DNA from: Streptomyces diacarni
GTDB lineage: Bacteria; Actinomycetota; Actinomycetes; Streptomycetales; Streptomycetaceae
DNA length: 64,000 nt
Assembly (NCBI RefSeq): GCF_003323715.1
Contig: NZ_QOIN01000039.1
Location: 124,001 to 188,000 of the forward strand
Direction of reading: 5' to 3'
Under the pieces are notes generated by a model. It saw only the letters and a list, made by a program, of their open reading frames with translations, had not been told where the DNA came from and did not search any database. A program made the translations under genes and the position numbers. The first letter of the stretch is position 1. Each line of letters opens with the position of its first letter. This document shows, piece after piece, positions 8,446 to 16,139 of this stretch.

Positions 8446-8673
8446 AAGCCCGGTGCTTCACCGCCGTCTGGCAGCCGGCGCCACGACCCGCCCGACCACT
8501 CGATCGCCGTAACCGGCGACAGTCCCGAGCCCTCGTGAGGAGGCACAGCGCGGAAGCCGGACCGGTCGGGTTCGAAGACCCGCCCGCGTGGGTCGGCCAC
8601 CCTGAGGGAACTCTCGCCGGACAGGCCACGTCATACCAGTGAGCGGTGCGCTCATCCCCTTTCGGGAGGTCAT

Positions 8674-9600
8674 ATGCGGGCCAGACCGTCGCGTTCCCGT
8701 TGCCTGGTCGCGGTGCTCGTCTTGTCCGTCGTCGGTCTGGGCGCCCTGGCCGCCGGTTGCGGTGGTCGGGAAACCAACGGTGGCAGCACGCGGGAGGCGG
8801 ACGACGAGAGCAGACAGGTGCGGGCACACCGTGCCCGGCAGGTCGCCGCCGCCTGGGACGGATCGAGCGCTGCTGTCGCGTGGCGCGCCGGCTACCACCC
8901 GACGGACGAGATCACCCAGCCGCCGCGGGAAGGCCTGCACACCAAGGACGACAGGCAGGCCTATCGGGACCGAAGTTTCGCTCTGCGCGGCAAGTTGCCC
9001 CCCACCGGGGCAAAGGAAGGCCAGGTTGCTTTTGCCGAAGGCAGAGCGCTCACCCGGCCCCTGGAGGCAGCAAAAGAGTCGTACGGGGCCCTGGTCCGTT
9101 CCGGCGCAAAGCCGCGGCTGACGGTGACCGGCGCGAAGCTCGGAGAGATGACCGTGGTCACCAGCCGCGGTCCTGCTACGGTCCCCGCCTGGCTGTTCAG
9201 CCTGAGGGGCTACGACACTCCGCTCAAGCAGGCTGCCGTCACCGCCTCCGGACTCCCCCGGTCACCGGTCGAGCCGGTCGCGGGACCGTCCACGCGGCTC
9301 GGCGGCCTGGTGCGCTCTGCTGTCGACGCGCGAGCGGTGACCGTGATCGCCTCGCACGGCGCCTGCGACGACGGCGCCGTGGTGGACGTGACGGAGACGT
9401 CCGGCAGCGTGGTGCTGTCCGCCTCCGTCAGGGGGCGACGGGCCGGCCTCTGCACCAAGCAAGCCGTGCTGCAGCAGGTGACGGTGCAGCTGAGCCGGCC
9501 CGTGGGCGACCGCGTCCTGCTCGACGCACACACCGGCCGACCTGTCCCCTACCGGCCATGGGGCGCTCGCCTTCAGGCGGGAGAGGAGGCTGCCTCGTAA
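8674..9600 (+). CDS. Secreted lipoprotein of unknown function
   Basis: A 308-residue protein with signal peptide MRARPSRSRCLVAVLVLSV and lipobox LAAGC (cysteine near residue 29). The rest is extracellular and has no motif I recognise; it contains about four further cysteines, including GACDDG and LCTKQ, which may form disulfides. The start is supported by GGGAGG six bases upstream. It is transcribed away from the ArsR operon and towards the HAD gene, with no operon partner. Confidence 0.85.
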   Translation: MRARPSRSRCLVAVLVLSVVGLGALAAGCGGRETNGGSTREADDESRQVRAHRARQVAAAWDGSSAAVAWRAGYHPTDEITQPPREGLHTKDDRQAYRDRSFALRGKLPPTGAKEGQVAFAEGRALTRPLEAAKESYGALVRSGAKPRLTVTGAKLGEMTVVTSRGPATVPAWLFSLRGYDTPLKQAAVTASGLPRSPVEPVAGPSTRLGGLVRSAVDARAVTVIASHGACDDGAVVDVTETSGSVVLSASVRGRRAGLCTKQAVLQQVTVQLSRPVGDRVLLDAHTGRPVPYRPWGARLQAGEEAAS

Positions 9601-9758
9601 GCAGCGTCTATCAGGGCCATCTTCCGCGGGTCGTCGGCGATGTGCGCGCCGCGACTCCCCGGGCGGGGCGGCGACCGGCGCGTCCCGAGTTGGCCGCGCT
9701 CGCGGAAGTTCTCCGCGAGAGCGGCACGGACGCCTGCGAAACGTGACAGGCACGTCGG

Positions 9759-10451
9759 CTAACTTCGCACCAGGGTGGCGACCAGTTCGTGCAGTCCGTT
9801 GAAGTGCTGGTCGAAGGTGTCGGAAGGCTTCGGTGGGTCGCCGGACGGGCGGTGAACGTAGGCGGTTCGCATTCCGCTCGTTCGGGCGGCGCGCAGGTCC
9901 CACGCGTGAGCGGCCACCATGAGGACGCGCTCCGGTGGGCAGCCGGCGGCCTCGACGGCGAGTTGGTAGACCCGGGGCGACGGCTTGTAGGCCGGGACGG
10001 CTTCGGCGGACAGTGTCTGGTGCCAGCGCAGGCCGGCATGCGCGTTGAGTCGCAGCAGAGCGGTGCGACTGGCGTTGGAGAGTCCGAGGACGGGGAACCG
10101 CTGCGCGAGCCGCGCGAGCCCGGCGACGGAGTCGTCCCAGGGAGGCAGTCGCTGACCAGCCGTGGCCAGCCGGGCGATCACCGCCGGGTCGGTGAGTCCG
10201 GCTCGGCCGGCCGCCTGTTGCGCGGCTTCCGCGTCGATGACCTCGGTGTTGGCGTACGTGCGGTCTCCTTGGCCGATGCGCTGCTCCTCGCGTTCACGGC
10301 GCCGCCGCCACAAGGTGAGCAGTTCGTCGGCCGCCGCGTCGTCGGCCGCGGGCACAGCGTCGCGAAGGGCCGCTCGGAGCCCGCTGGGTTCGTCGACGAG
10401 CGTTCCGAGGACGTCGAAGACGACGACCTCGATGCCGGACAACTCGGCCAC
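9759..10451 (-). CDS. HAD-superfamily hydrolase, L-2-haloacid dehalogenase type
   Basis: A 230-residue HAD protein. Motif I is VVVFDVLGTLVDE, with the nucleophile Asp near 12; motif II is LGLSNAS; motif III lysine is in PAYKPSPRVYQLA; and motif IV is VLMVAAHAWDLRAARTSG, the AHxWD form typical of type II haloacid dehalogenases rather than phosphatases. It probably hydrolyses 2-haloalkanoates or a similar small acid. It diverges from a CGNR regulator across about 80 bp that carry two inverted repeats, suggesting that regulator controls it. Confidence 0.88.
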   Translation of the reverse strand: MAELSGIEVVVFDVLGTLVDEPSGLRAALRDAVPAADDAAADELLTLWRRRREREEQRIGQGDRTYANTEVIDAEAAQQAAGRAGLTDPAVIARLATAGQRLPPWDDSVAGLARLAQRFPVLGLSNASRTALLRLNAHAGLRWHQTLSAEAVPAYKPSPRVYQLAVEAAGCPPERVLMVAAHAWDLRAARTSGMRTAYVHRPSGDPPKPSDTFDQHFNGLHELVATLVRS

Positions 10452-10473
10452 TGCTTCCCCCCGTGTGTGGTGG

Positions 10474-10496
10474 CGTCACCGGTTCAACCGGTGACG
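10474..10496. promoter_or_regulatory. Perfect 23-bp palindrome, putative CGNR operator 1
   Basis: Arms CGTCACCGGTT and AACCGGTGACG flank a single central base. It lies 23 bases upstream of the HAD start and about 40 bases upstream of the CGNR start, a natural site for control of both. Confidence 0.65.
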
Positions 10497-10512
10497 AGCT
10501 TGCCGTCAGGTT

Positions 10513-10535
10513 CGTCACCGGTCAAGATGGTGACG
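10513..10535. promoter_or_regulatory. Second related inverted repeat, putative CGNR operator 2
   Basis: Arms CGTCACC and GGTGACG are separated by nine bases. The left part (CGTCACCGGT) repeats the first palindrome, with the two centres about 39 bp apart. It touches the proposed GTG start of the CGNR gene. Confidence 0.55.
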
Positions 10536-11086
10536 TGTACTTCGCGTTCGTGAGTGGCAACCCGGTCCTCGATCTCGCCGGCACCGTGGCGTCTCGCCGC
10601 AGTGATCCCCTCGACGCTCTGGCCACGCCCGCAGACCTCGAACGGTGGGTGGCCCGATGTGACGAACTGCCCGACGGTGTCACCGCCGACGCCGCGGGTT
10701 TCCAGTCGGCTCTGGCGCTGCGGGAGGCCCTCTACCGCCTTGCGCTCGACCGGGTACTCGGGCGGCCCTTCGACCGGGGAAGCCTTGAGAGCGTCAACGC
10801 CGCGGCCGCAGGACCGCTTCCCACGGTCGAGCTCAGCGACGCCGGGCTGCGTGTCTCGGGGGATCTCCTCGCAGCGCTCTCGCACCTGGCCAGAAGCGGA
10901 ATCGCCCTGCTCGCCGACCCCCATGCCAACATCAAGGAGTGTGGCGGCGCCGACTGCACACGTATCTACCTCGACCGCTCCCGGGGCGCACGGCGCACCT
11001 GGTGCGGGATGGACGAGTGCGGCAACCGCGTCAAGGCCGCTGCGTACCGGACTCGCAGACGAGGCGCGCGGGGTGCCACGCCGTGA
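10535..11086 (+). CDS. CGNR zinc-finger regulator (ABATE domain)
   Basis: A 183-residue regulator. The N-terminal ABATE domain begins with the family signature FVSGNPVLDLAGTV; the C-terminus has the zinc finger CGGADCTRIYLDRSRGARR and WCGMDECGNR, giving the C-x4-C...C-x4-C ligands and the name-giving CGNR. The start is set at the GTG giving (V/M)YFAFVSGNPVLD, because homologues begin at about this point and upstream sequence consists of inverted repeats. There is no clear ribosome binding site, so it may be leaderless. It probably senses a small ligand through the ABATE domain and controls itself and the divergent HAD gene. Confidence 0.85.
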   Translation: MYFAFVSGNPVLDLAGTVASRRSDPLDALATPADLERWVARCDELPDGVTADAAGFQSALALREALYRLALDRVLGRPFDRGSLESVNAAAAGPLPTVELSDAGLRVSGDLLAALSHLARSGIALLADPHANIKECGGADCTRIYLDRSRGARRTWCGMDECGNRVKAAAYRTRRRGARGATP

Positions 11087-11105
11087 ACACCCGACGTGGC
11101 ACCCC
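11070..11105. terminator. Bidirectional hairpin terminator
   Basis: Perfect 11-bp arms GGGGTGCCACG / CGTGGCACCCC with a 14-nt loop that contains the CGNR stop codon. It lies between the CGNR gene and the convergent DUF3048 gene. Confidence 0.7.
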
Positions 11106-11151
11106 GCTCGGCTCGGGCCCGTGCGCCGGTGCGGCGGCCCGAGGTGAGGTG

Positions 11152-12192
11152 TCAGCGCTCCTGGTAGACGAGCCAGACCTGCCCGGGGTCGAAGGGCATC
11201 CGCTCGCCGTTCGAGAGCGTGTACGTGGTGTCCCCCGTCGCGCTCGTGCGCTGCCATTTGGTCTCGAACGCCTTGCCGTCGCGCAGTACGGTCGCCTCGC
11301 CACTGCCCACCGTCTCGATGTACGGCGTCTCGCCGCTGGAGTCCGGTGGCATGTCCGTCTTCTGGATGATCACGGTCTTGCCGCCGAGCAGCCGCCCGGA
11401 CGTGCCCTTCGCCGGTGCGCCGTCGAAGGACGCCAGCCAGCGGTCCTCCTCGGACGACCAGGCGAAGGAGACGCTGGAAGAGCCGTAGTCGACCGTCCGC
11501 CCCTCGGTGGGAGTACCGCCGCCGGGTTCCGCGCCGAAGCGGAAGCCGATGTCGTCGGCCTCGCTCGCTCCCGGGGCCTTCGCGAGGATCTTGTCCGGGT
11601 GACCGTAGAGGTTGTGCGGTGGCTCGTGGTCCCCGCCGCGCTCGTAGGCGTCGGGGTGGTCGTCGTGCGAGACGCCGTACAGAGGTGACTTCTTGATCTT
11701 GTCCACGACCCCCTCCCGTGCGCCCGAGTAGGCGAGTGCGGGCCGCTGGAACATGCGCATCTGCTCGACGTTGTACTCACGCGCGCTGCGCACCGGGCCC
11801 AGGGTCTCGGGGTAGTGGCTGGAGTAGATGGCGAACAGCCGTCCCAGCCCGCCCTCGACCTTCTCCACGCCGACGATGTCGGCATCCTCCAGCGCTGTCT
11901 GCGGACGCGCGTCCTCGTGATTGTCGATCTTCACCGCGAGCACGGGGTTCTTCTCGGCGGGAAGACCTGTGAAGGGGGAGGTGAAGGCGGCTTCCCGCCG
12001 CGTCGAAGGGGCACGGGCACCGTCGTCGGCGGCGAACGAGGCGGACGACGTGACGGTCCCCGTCAGCCCCCCGACAACGGCCAACGCGGCGACCACGCGG
12101 AGCCGCCGGCCGCGGGCGCGCGACGTCGCTCGCGTACTCCGCGACCTCCGGGGGCCGGGCGCGGGATTCTGTGGGGTGGAGCTGCCGGTCAT
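11152..12192 (-). CDS. Secreted DUF3048 (YerB-like) protein
   Basis: A 346-residue exported protein. A basic N-region (about 30 residues, Arg-rich) precedes a hydrophobic segment VVAALAVVGGLTGTVTSSASFA with a signal peptidase I-like site. The mature part has the DUF3048 hallmarks: FTSPFTGLPAEKNPVLAVKIDNH, RPQTALEDADIVGVEKVEGGLGRLFAIYSS in segments, and a C-terminal domain ending PFDPGQVWLVYQER. The family's biochemical role is unknown; YerB in Bacillus is a lipoprotein, whereas this one lacks a lipobox. No operon partner. Confidence 0.88.
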   Translation of the reverse strand: MTGSSTPQNPAPGPRRSRSTRATSRARGRRLRVVAALAVVGGLTGTVTSSASFAADDGARAPSTRREAAFTSPFTGLPAEKNPVLAVKIDNHEDARPQTALEDADIVGVEKVEGGLGRLFAIYSSHYPETLGPVRSAREYNVEQMRMFQRPALAYSGAREGVVDKIKKSPLYGVSHDDHPDAYERGGDHEPPHNLYGHPDKILAKAPGASEADDIGFRFGAEPGGGTPTEGRTVDYGSSSVSFAWSSEEDRWLASFDGAPAKGTSGRLLGGKTVIIQKTDMPPDSSGETPYIETVGSGEATVLRDGKAFETKWQRTSATGDTTYTLSNGERMPFDPGQVWLVYQER

Positions 12193-12354
12193 GAACTGGC
12201 CTCCCGTGGGGGGATGGTGTGGGGAGGCCCAACCTCATCCAGCGCGTGTCGCGTCGTCAATACCTCATCAGCACGGTCCTGGTGTGCGAAGAAAGCGGCC
12301 ACCGCCGCCCCGACGCGGTGCTGGGCGGGACGGCGGCACGTGACGACGCGCTGC

Positions 12355-12816
12355 TCAGCAGGGGCTCAGTGACCAGACAGGGGCCCAGTCCGCCGTGCCG
12401 GAGTCGTAGGCGGTGGACTTCCAGAGCTGATTGCCGTTCTTACCGTAGAAGCGGGCGACGGTGCCGCTCGTCTGGTTGTTGATGTAGGGGCCGGAGCCCC
12501 ACCAGTTGGTCACGTTCCACTTCCCGCAGGTGTAGAACGAGAACTCCGTACCGCGGACCTCCATGCACAGGTGCTCGTACTCGCAGTTCAGTGCCTGCCC
12601 GGACACCGCCTTCCTCGCGGTGAAACCGTTGTAGTCCAGCGTCGTCGCGTTGATCCGACGCCCCTCGACCCGGTCGCCCATCACCGCGGAGACCGTCGCT
12701 CGCACCTCGCTCAGATCGTCCTGCGCGGCGGTGGCCGAGCTGGTCACACCCAGCGTCAGACCGGCCATCAGCGTGCCGACGGCCGCGGCCGCGCCCAGTT
12801 TCCTTCCGCTCTTCAT
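12355..12816 (-). CDS. Small secreted protein, peptidase inhibitor I36-like (beta/gamma-crystallin)
   Basis: A 153-residue protein with a clear Sec signal (MKSGRKLGAAAAVGTLMAG, cleavage near TSSATAA). The mature C-terminal half, LCMEVRGTEFSFYTCGKWNV ... GPYINNQTSGTVARFYGKNG, has the aromatic/Gly pattern and paired cysteines of Streptomyces I36 (SMI-type) metalloprotease inhibitors, which fold like crystallins. Four cysteines fit two disulfides. Inhibitor activity is inferred from fold; other members have unrelated or unknown roles. Confidence 0.7.
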   Translation of the reverse strand: MKSGRKLGAAAAVGTLMAGLTLGVTSSATAAQDDLSEVRATVSAVMGDRVEGRRINATTLDYNGFTARKAVSGQALNCEYEHLCMEVRGTEFSFYTCGKWNVTNWWGSGPYINNQTSGTVARFYGKNGNQLWKSTAYDSGTADWAPVWSLSPC

Positions 12817-12993
12817 GTGCTTCCCCTCCCGTTGTCGCCACCGCCTGACGAGACGTCACCGGTGGCGCTCGTGTGACCGTGACACAGCACACCAGGCAGC
12901 CCGGATCCGGTCATCCTCGGACATACGAGGTTGCGCACGAATCCGGCCAACGCACCCACGGTGCGCGGCGCACAGCCGACCCAGCTCGAATTC

Positions 12994-13008
12994 GTTGAAC
13001 TGTTCAAC
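12994..13008. promoter_or_regulatory. Palindrome GTTGAAC-T-GTTCAAC
   Basis: Perfect 7-bp arms around one base, in an AT-richer stretch upstream of the I36-like gene. It resembles a site for a dimeric helix-turn-helix protein, but no regulator is adjacent and it is 178 bp from the gene start. Confidence 0.4.
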
Positions 13009-13357
13009 ATCGGCTACTGTGACAACTGGTTGATCAGCAATTCGAGAAGATCCTCGACGCTCACCAACACGGGCGCAGCCGAACAGTTCCCGTGATGCCC
13101 CACGTGCGGGAGGGGCCATGGGGCCGGGCCTTCCCGCCCGTCACTCGGCACGTCCACGAGGTCGACACGGCGGTATGGGAGACCCCCCGATGCCTACGGC
13201 GTGTGACCCGCGCAGGTCCTACGGGGCTCGCTGAACCCGACCTCCGGGCACGCAGATCTTTTCCCGCGTCACCGTGAACTTTTCCGTGGAACGGGTCATC
13301 AACACGGATGTCCGACACGAGCATCACAGGGGCACCCGTGTCCCGCGGGTCGGGCGT

Positions 13358-13397
13358 CGCGAGCCCGGACCCGAGACACGGGATACCCGGGCTCGCG
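13358..13397. other. Hairpin upstream of the D,D-carboxypeptidase
   Basis: Arms CGCGAGCCCGG / CCGGGCTCGCG (11 bp) enclose a smaller CCCG / CGGG hairpin. It starts about 85 bases before the carboxypeptidase ATG and may be a terminator or a 5' leader structure. Confidence 0.5.
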
Positions 13398-13443
13398 TTC
13401 ACATGACCACAGTTCGACAACACGTCCAACGGAGTATTTCTCC

Positions 13444-14373
13444 ATGGCAAGAATCCTGACCGCACGCAAGACGGTCGCCGCTGTCGCCGGAGGCGCAGTT
13501 CTCGCGGCCGCCCCGCTCATCGCCTGGGGCACCACATCGAACGCCTCCGACACGCCTCCGCCCAAGCTCACGGCCAAGGGTGCCTCCCTGATCAACGACA
13601 AGGGCGAGTCACTCTTCGGCAAGAACGTGAACGACGACCGCGCCATGGCCAGCACCGTGAAGATCATGGTCGCCTCCATGATCCTCGACAAGAAGAACGT
13701 CGACCTGGACCGCAAGGTTCCCGTCCAGCAGGCCTACCGCGACTACGTCGCCGAGCACCACGCCAGCACGGCGGATCTCCAGACCGGCGACAAGCTCACC
13801 ATCCGTCAGCTCCTCTACGCGGCCCTGCTGCCGTCGGGCGCGGACGCCGCCTACGCCCTCGCCGACACCTTCGGGCAGGGCGCCACCAGGGCTCAGCGGG
13901 TGCAGTCGTTCGTCGTCGACATGAACGCGAAGGGCCACGCGCTCAACCTCGGCAAGACGAAGTTCGACACCTTCGACGGCACGGGTGGCGACTCCAGCAC
14001 TCCGAAGGACCTGGCGAAGCTCGCCCAGCACGCCATGAAGAACGCCACCTTCCGCAAGATCGTCAAGACCAAGGAGTACGAGGGCGAGGCGCCGGCAGCC
14101 AACGGCCGCACGCGCTACTACACCTGGAACAACACCAACCAGCTCCTCGGCTCGTACAAGGGCGTCGTCGGCATCAAGACCGGCACGACCAGCAAGGCGG
14201 GCGAGTGCCTGGTGTTCGCGGGCGAGCGGGACGGCAAGACCCTCGTCGGTACCGTGCTGAACAGCAAGGACCGCTACGAGGACGCCGCGAAGCTGCTGGA
14301 CTACGGCTTCGGCGCCGATGACGCGAAGGACATGAAGATACGCAAGCTGCCGTCGGACGCCCAGAGCGACTGA
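13444..14373 (+). CDS. D-alanyl-D-alanine carboxypeptidase (peptidase S11, DacA/DacC-like)
   Basis: A 309-residue exported penicillin-binding protein that trims the terminal D-Ala of peptidoglycan stem peptides. Signal sequence AAVAGGAVLAAAPLIAWG is followed by the catalytic motifs: SxxK in ASTVKIM, the second motif as PSGADAA (SGA in place of SGN) and KTG in GIKTGTTSKAG. It ends soon after the catalytic domain and lacks the second all-beta domain and membrane anchor of larger homologues, so it is probably freely secreted or held by the signal segment. It is followed by a strong terminator and is monocistronic. Confidence 0.92.
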   Translation: MARILTARKTVAAVAGGAVLAAAPLIAWGTTSNASDTPPPKLTAKGASLINDKGESLFGKNVNDDRAMASTVKIMVASMILDKKNVDLDRKVPVQQAYRDYVAEHHASTADLQTGDKLTIRQLLYAALLPSGADAAYALADTFGQGATRAQRVQSFVVDMNAKGHALNLGKTKFDTFDGTGGDSSTPKDLAKLAQHAMKNATFRKIVKTKEYEGEAPAANGRTRYYTWNNTNQLLGSYKGVVGIKTGTTSKAGECLVFAGERDGKTLVGTVLNSKDRYEDAAKLLDYGFGADDAKDMKIRKLPSDAQSD

Positions 14374-14391
14374 CACGCGGTAGCCGCAGTA

Positions 14392-14426
14392 CGACGGGCC
14401 CGGTCGCCGAGCGACCGGGCCCGTCG
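14392..14426 (+). terminator. Strong hairpin terminator
   Basis: Perfect 16-bp GC-rich stem (CGACGGGCCCGGTCGC and its complement) with a 3-nt loop, 18 bases after the carboxypeptidase stop. Confidence 0.85.
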
Positions 14427-14521
14427 CCGTGGCGGAGAGCCGGACCGGGCCGGCCGCACCCCCGCCCGCCCCGGCTCACACGGACGCATCCCCTCTCCTC
14501 CCGCCGTCACGGCCTCTTGAC

Positions 14522-14535
14522 TTGGTACAGACCAA
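14522..14535 (+). promoter_or_regulatory. DasR-like palindrome over the chitinase promoter
   Basis: TTGGTacAGACCAA overlaps a TTGACT -35-like hexamer (14517-14522). It resembles the dre element TGGTCTAGACCA through which the GntR regulator DasR represses Streptomyces chitinase genes, though the centre deviates. It lies 45 bases before the chitinase GTG. Confidence 0.55.
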
Positions 14536-14579
14536 TGCTGTTGAGTTCCGTGCGCCCCCTACAAGCGAGGAGTGCGCCC

Positions 14580-15317
14580 GTGTCGAAGCGACGCATCATG
14601 GCGCTGCTGACCGCTCTGGCGGTCGGATGCGCCCTATGGTTTGTCATGCCCACAACTTCTCAGGCAGCCCCGGCGCAGTCACGAAAGGCCTCCGCCGCCG
14701 AGTTCGTGGTGAGCGAGGCCCAGTTCAACCAGATGTTCCCGGGCCGGAACTCGTTCTACACCTACAGCGGTCTCACGGCAGCACTGGACGCCTACCCGGC
14801 GTTCGCCAACACCGGCAGCGACACCGTCAAGAAGCAGGAAGCCGCCGCGTTCCTGGCCAACGTCAGCCACGAGACAGGCGGCCTGGTCCACGTCGTGGAA
14901 CAGGACCAGAGCAATTACCCGCACTACTGCGACGCCAACCAGCCGTACGGCTGCCCCGCCGGGCAGGCCGCCTACTACGGCCGCGGCCCCATCCAGCTCA
15001 GCTGGAACTTCAACTACAAGGCCGCCGGGGACGCCCTCGGCATCGATCTGCTCAACGACCCGTACCTCGTGGAGCGGGATGCCGCGGTCTCCTGGAAGAC
15101 CGCGCTGTGGTACTGGAACACCCAGACCGGTCCCGGCACCATGACCGCGCACGACGCCATGGTCAACGGCGCGGGCTTCGGCGAGACGATCCGCTCGATC
15201 AACGGCACCCTCGAATGCGACGGCGGCAACCCCGGCCAGGTCCAGAGCCGGATCGACAAGTACAAGGAGTTCACCCAGGTACTGGGAGTGCCCCCGGGTG
15301 ACAACCTGAGCTGCTGA
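14580..15317 (+). CDS. Secreted GH19 chitinase, catalytic domain only
   Basis: A 245-residue secreted chitinase. Signal peptide: KRRIMALLTALAVGCALWFV, cleavage near SQAAPA. The catalytic domain shows the GH19 signature: FLANVSHETGGLVHVVEQD with the first catalytic Glu, YYGRGPIQLSWNFNY, and IRSINGTLECDGGNPGQVQSRI with the lysozyme-like core. Unlike ChiC it has no N-terminal chitin-binding domain. A longer in-frame reading begins at 14517, but GAGGAG before the GTG at 14580 and the signal peptide fix this start. It hydrolyses beta-1,4-GlcNAc polymers outside the cell, probably under DasR control. Confidence 0.92.
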   Translation: MSKRRIMALLTALAVGCALWFVMPTTSQAAPAQSRKASAAEFVVSEAQFNQMFPGRNSFYTYSGLTAALDAYPAFANTGSDTVKKQEAAAFLANVSHETGGLVHVVEQDQSNYPHYCDANQPYGCPAGQAAYYGRGPIQLSWNFNYKAAGDALGIDLLNDPYLVERDAAVSWKTALWYWNTQTGPGTMTAHDAMVNGAGFGETIRSINGTLECDGGNPGQVQSRIDKYKEFTQVLGVPPGDNLSC

Positions 15318-15369
15318 GCGGCCACCCCCGCGGCGAACTCCGCGAGGGCTCCGGATCTGACACCCTTAC

Positions 15370-15402
15370 GCGGCCCAGGCCGGCCCACCCGGCCTGGGCC
15401 GC
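15370..15402. terminator. Hairpin terminator after the chitinase
   Basis: Perfect 14-bp arms GCGGCCCAGGCCGG / CCGGCCTGGGCCGC with loop CCCAC, between the chitinase and the convergent TetR gene. Confidence 0.8.
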
Positions 15403-15408
15403 ACCTGC

Positions 15409-15500
15409 CCCCGAACCCGGCGTCAGCACGAGGCGCCTTCCCCCGAGCCCGGCGTCAGGGCGACGCACCCGTCCCCGAACCCGGCGTCAGCACGACGCAC
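15409..15500. repeat. Three tandem copies of a 32-bp unit
   Basis: Units start near 15409, 15441 and 15473, each reading CCCCGAACCCGGCGTCAGCA or a one-to-three-base variant. The third copy runs into the last codons and stop of the TetR gene, so that protein's C-terminus derives partly from the repeat. Confidence 0.7.
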
Positions 15501-16056
15501 TGGCCGCACGCACCTCGGCGAGTGCCCGTCGCGCGAGTTCGGCGAAGTCGGCGCGACCGGACGTGTCCCTCCAGCGCTCGTAGGCGATCTTCCAGGCGAG
15601 CGCGCCGAGTTCGGCGGTCACGCGCGCCGTCAGGTCGGGAACCCCGCGGTGCTTGAGAGCGTCGGTCATCGCCGCGATGAGGCCGAGTTCCTTCAGCGCC
15701 TCGCGTTCGCGCAGTTCCGGGTTGGTGGCGATCACCGCCGACCTCCGGGCGCTGAATTCGCGGCGCTCGGAGGTGAAGGCCTGCCTGCCGATCGCGTCCA
15801 GAGCATGCGCCACCGTTTCGAGGGGGCCGGCTCCGGCCGGCGCCGCCTCGATCCCCTCCCTGAGCAGCCCGGTCATCGCGCCTCCCCCGAAGAGCACCTC
15901 CCTCTTGTCCGGGAAGTGCCGGAAGAAGGTGCTCTTCGTCAGCCCGGCGCGCTCGGTGATCTCGACGACCGTCGTGTTCTCGTATCCCCGTTCCTCGAAC
16001 AGTTCGAGCGCGGCGACGAGCAGTCGCTCGGGTGCGTGGGGCTGCCAGCGGGCCAT
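15487..16056 (-). CDS. TetR-family repressor
   Basis: A 189-residue regulator with helix-turn-helix LLVAALELFEERGYENTTVVEITERAGLTKSTFFRHFPDKREVLF (given in full family order, residues about 10-55). The ligand domain is diverse, as usual. The start MARWQPHAPE is favoured because an upstream extension would cover the intergenic operator. It diverges from a quinone-oxidoreductase gene, and the intergenic inverted repeat implies it represses both. The C-terminal residues AASASC overlap a tandem repeat. Confidence 0.9.
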   Translation of the reverse strand: MARWQPHAPERLLVAALELFEERGYENTTVVEITERAGLTKSTFFRHFPDKREVLFGGGAMTGLLREGIEAAPAGAGPLETVAHALDAIGRQAFTSERREFSARRSAVIATNPELREREALKELGLIAAMTDALKHRGVPDLTARVTAELGALAWKIAYERWRDTSGRADFAELARRALAEVRAASASC

Positions 16057-16070
16057 GGGGACAAGCCTAC

Positions 16071-16115
16071 GGGACTTGGTGCCGTCACTCGGGTACGGTG
16101 ATGGGACCAAGTCCC
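16071..16115. promoter_or_regulatory. Putative TetR operator, inverted repeat
   Basis: Perfect 10-bp arms GGGACTTGGT and ACCAAGTCCC separated by 25 bp, with flanking GTCAC/GTGAT adding partial symmetry. It lies between the TetR start and the oxidoreductase start; the wide spacing suggests two half-sites or two bound dimers. Confidence 0.65.
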
Positions 16116-16139
16116 GTCACTGGTCCACTGGAGGTACAC

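Larger units (their letters stand above)
12817..13443. other. Intergenic region of about 630 bp
   Basis: Divergent upstream region for the I36-like protein (left) and the D,D-carboxypeptidase (right). Short open frames occur on both strands but have no family features. It holds a 15-bp palindrome near 13000 and a strong hairpin near 13375, listed separately. Confidence 0.5.

Noticed and set aside
13444..14373. Class A beta-lactamase
   Set aside because: The motifs SxxK, SGA and KTG with a short domain and no Glu166-type omega loop fit D-Ala-D-Ala carboxypeptidase better.
15409..15500. CRISPR-like array
   Set aside because: Units are contiguous with no spacers and only three copies; no cas genes are present. 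The same applies to the repeats at 30604-30710.
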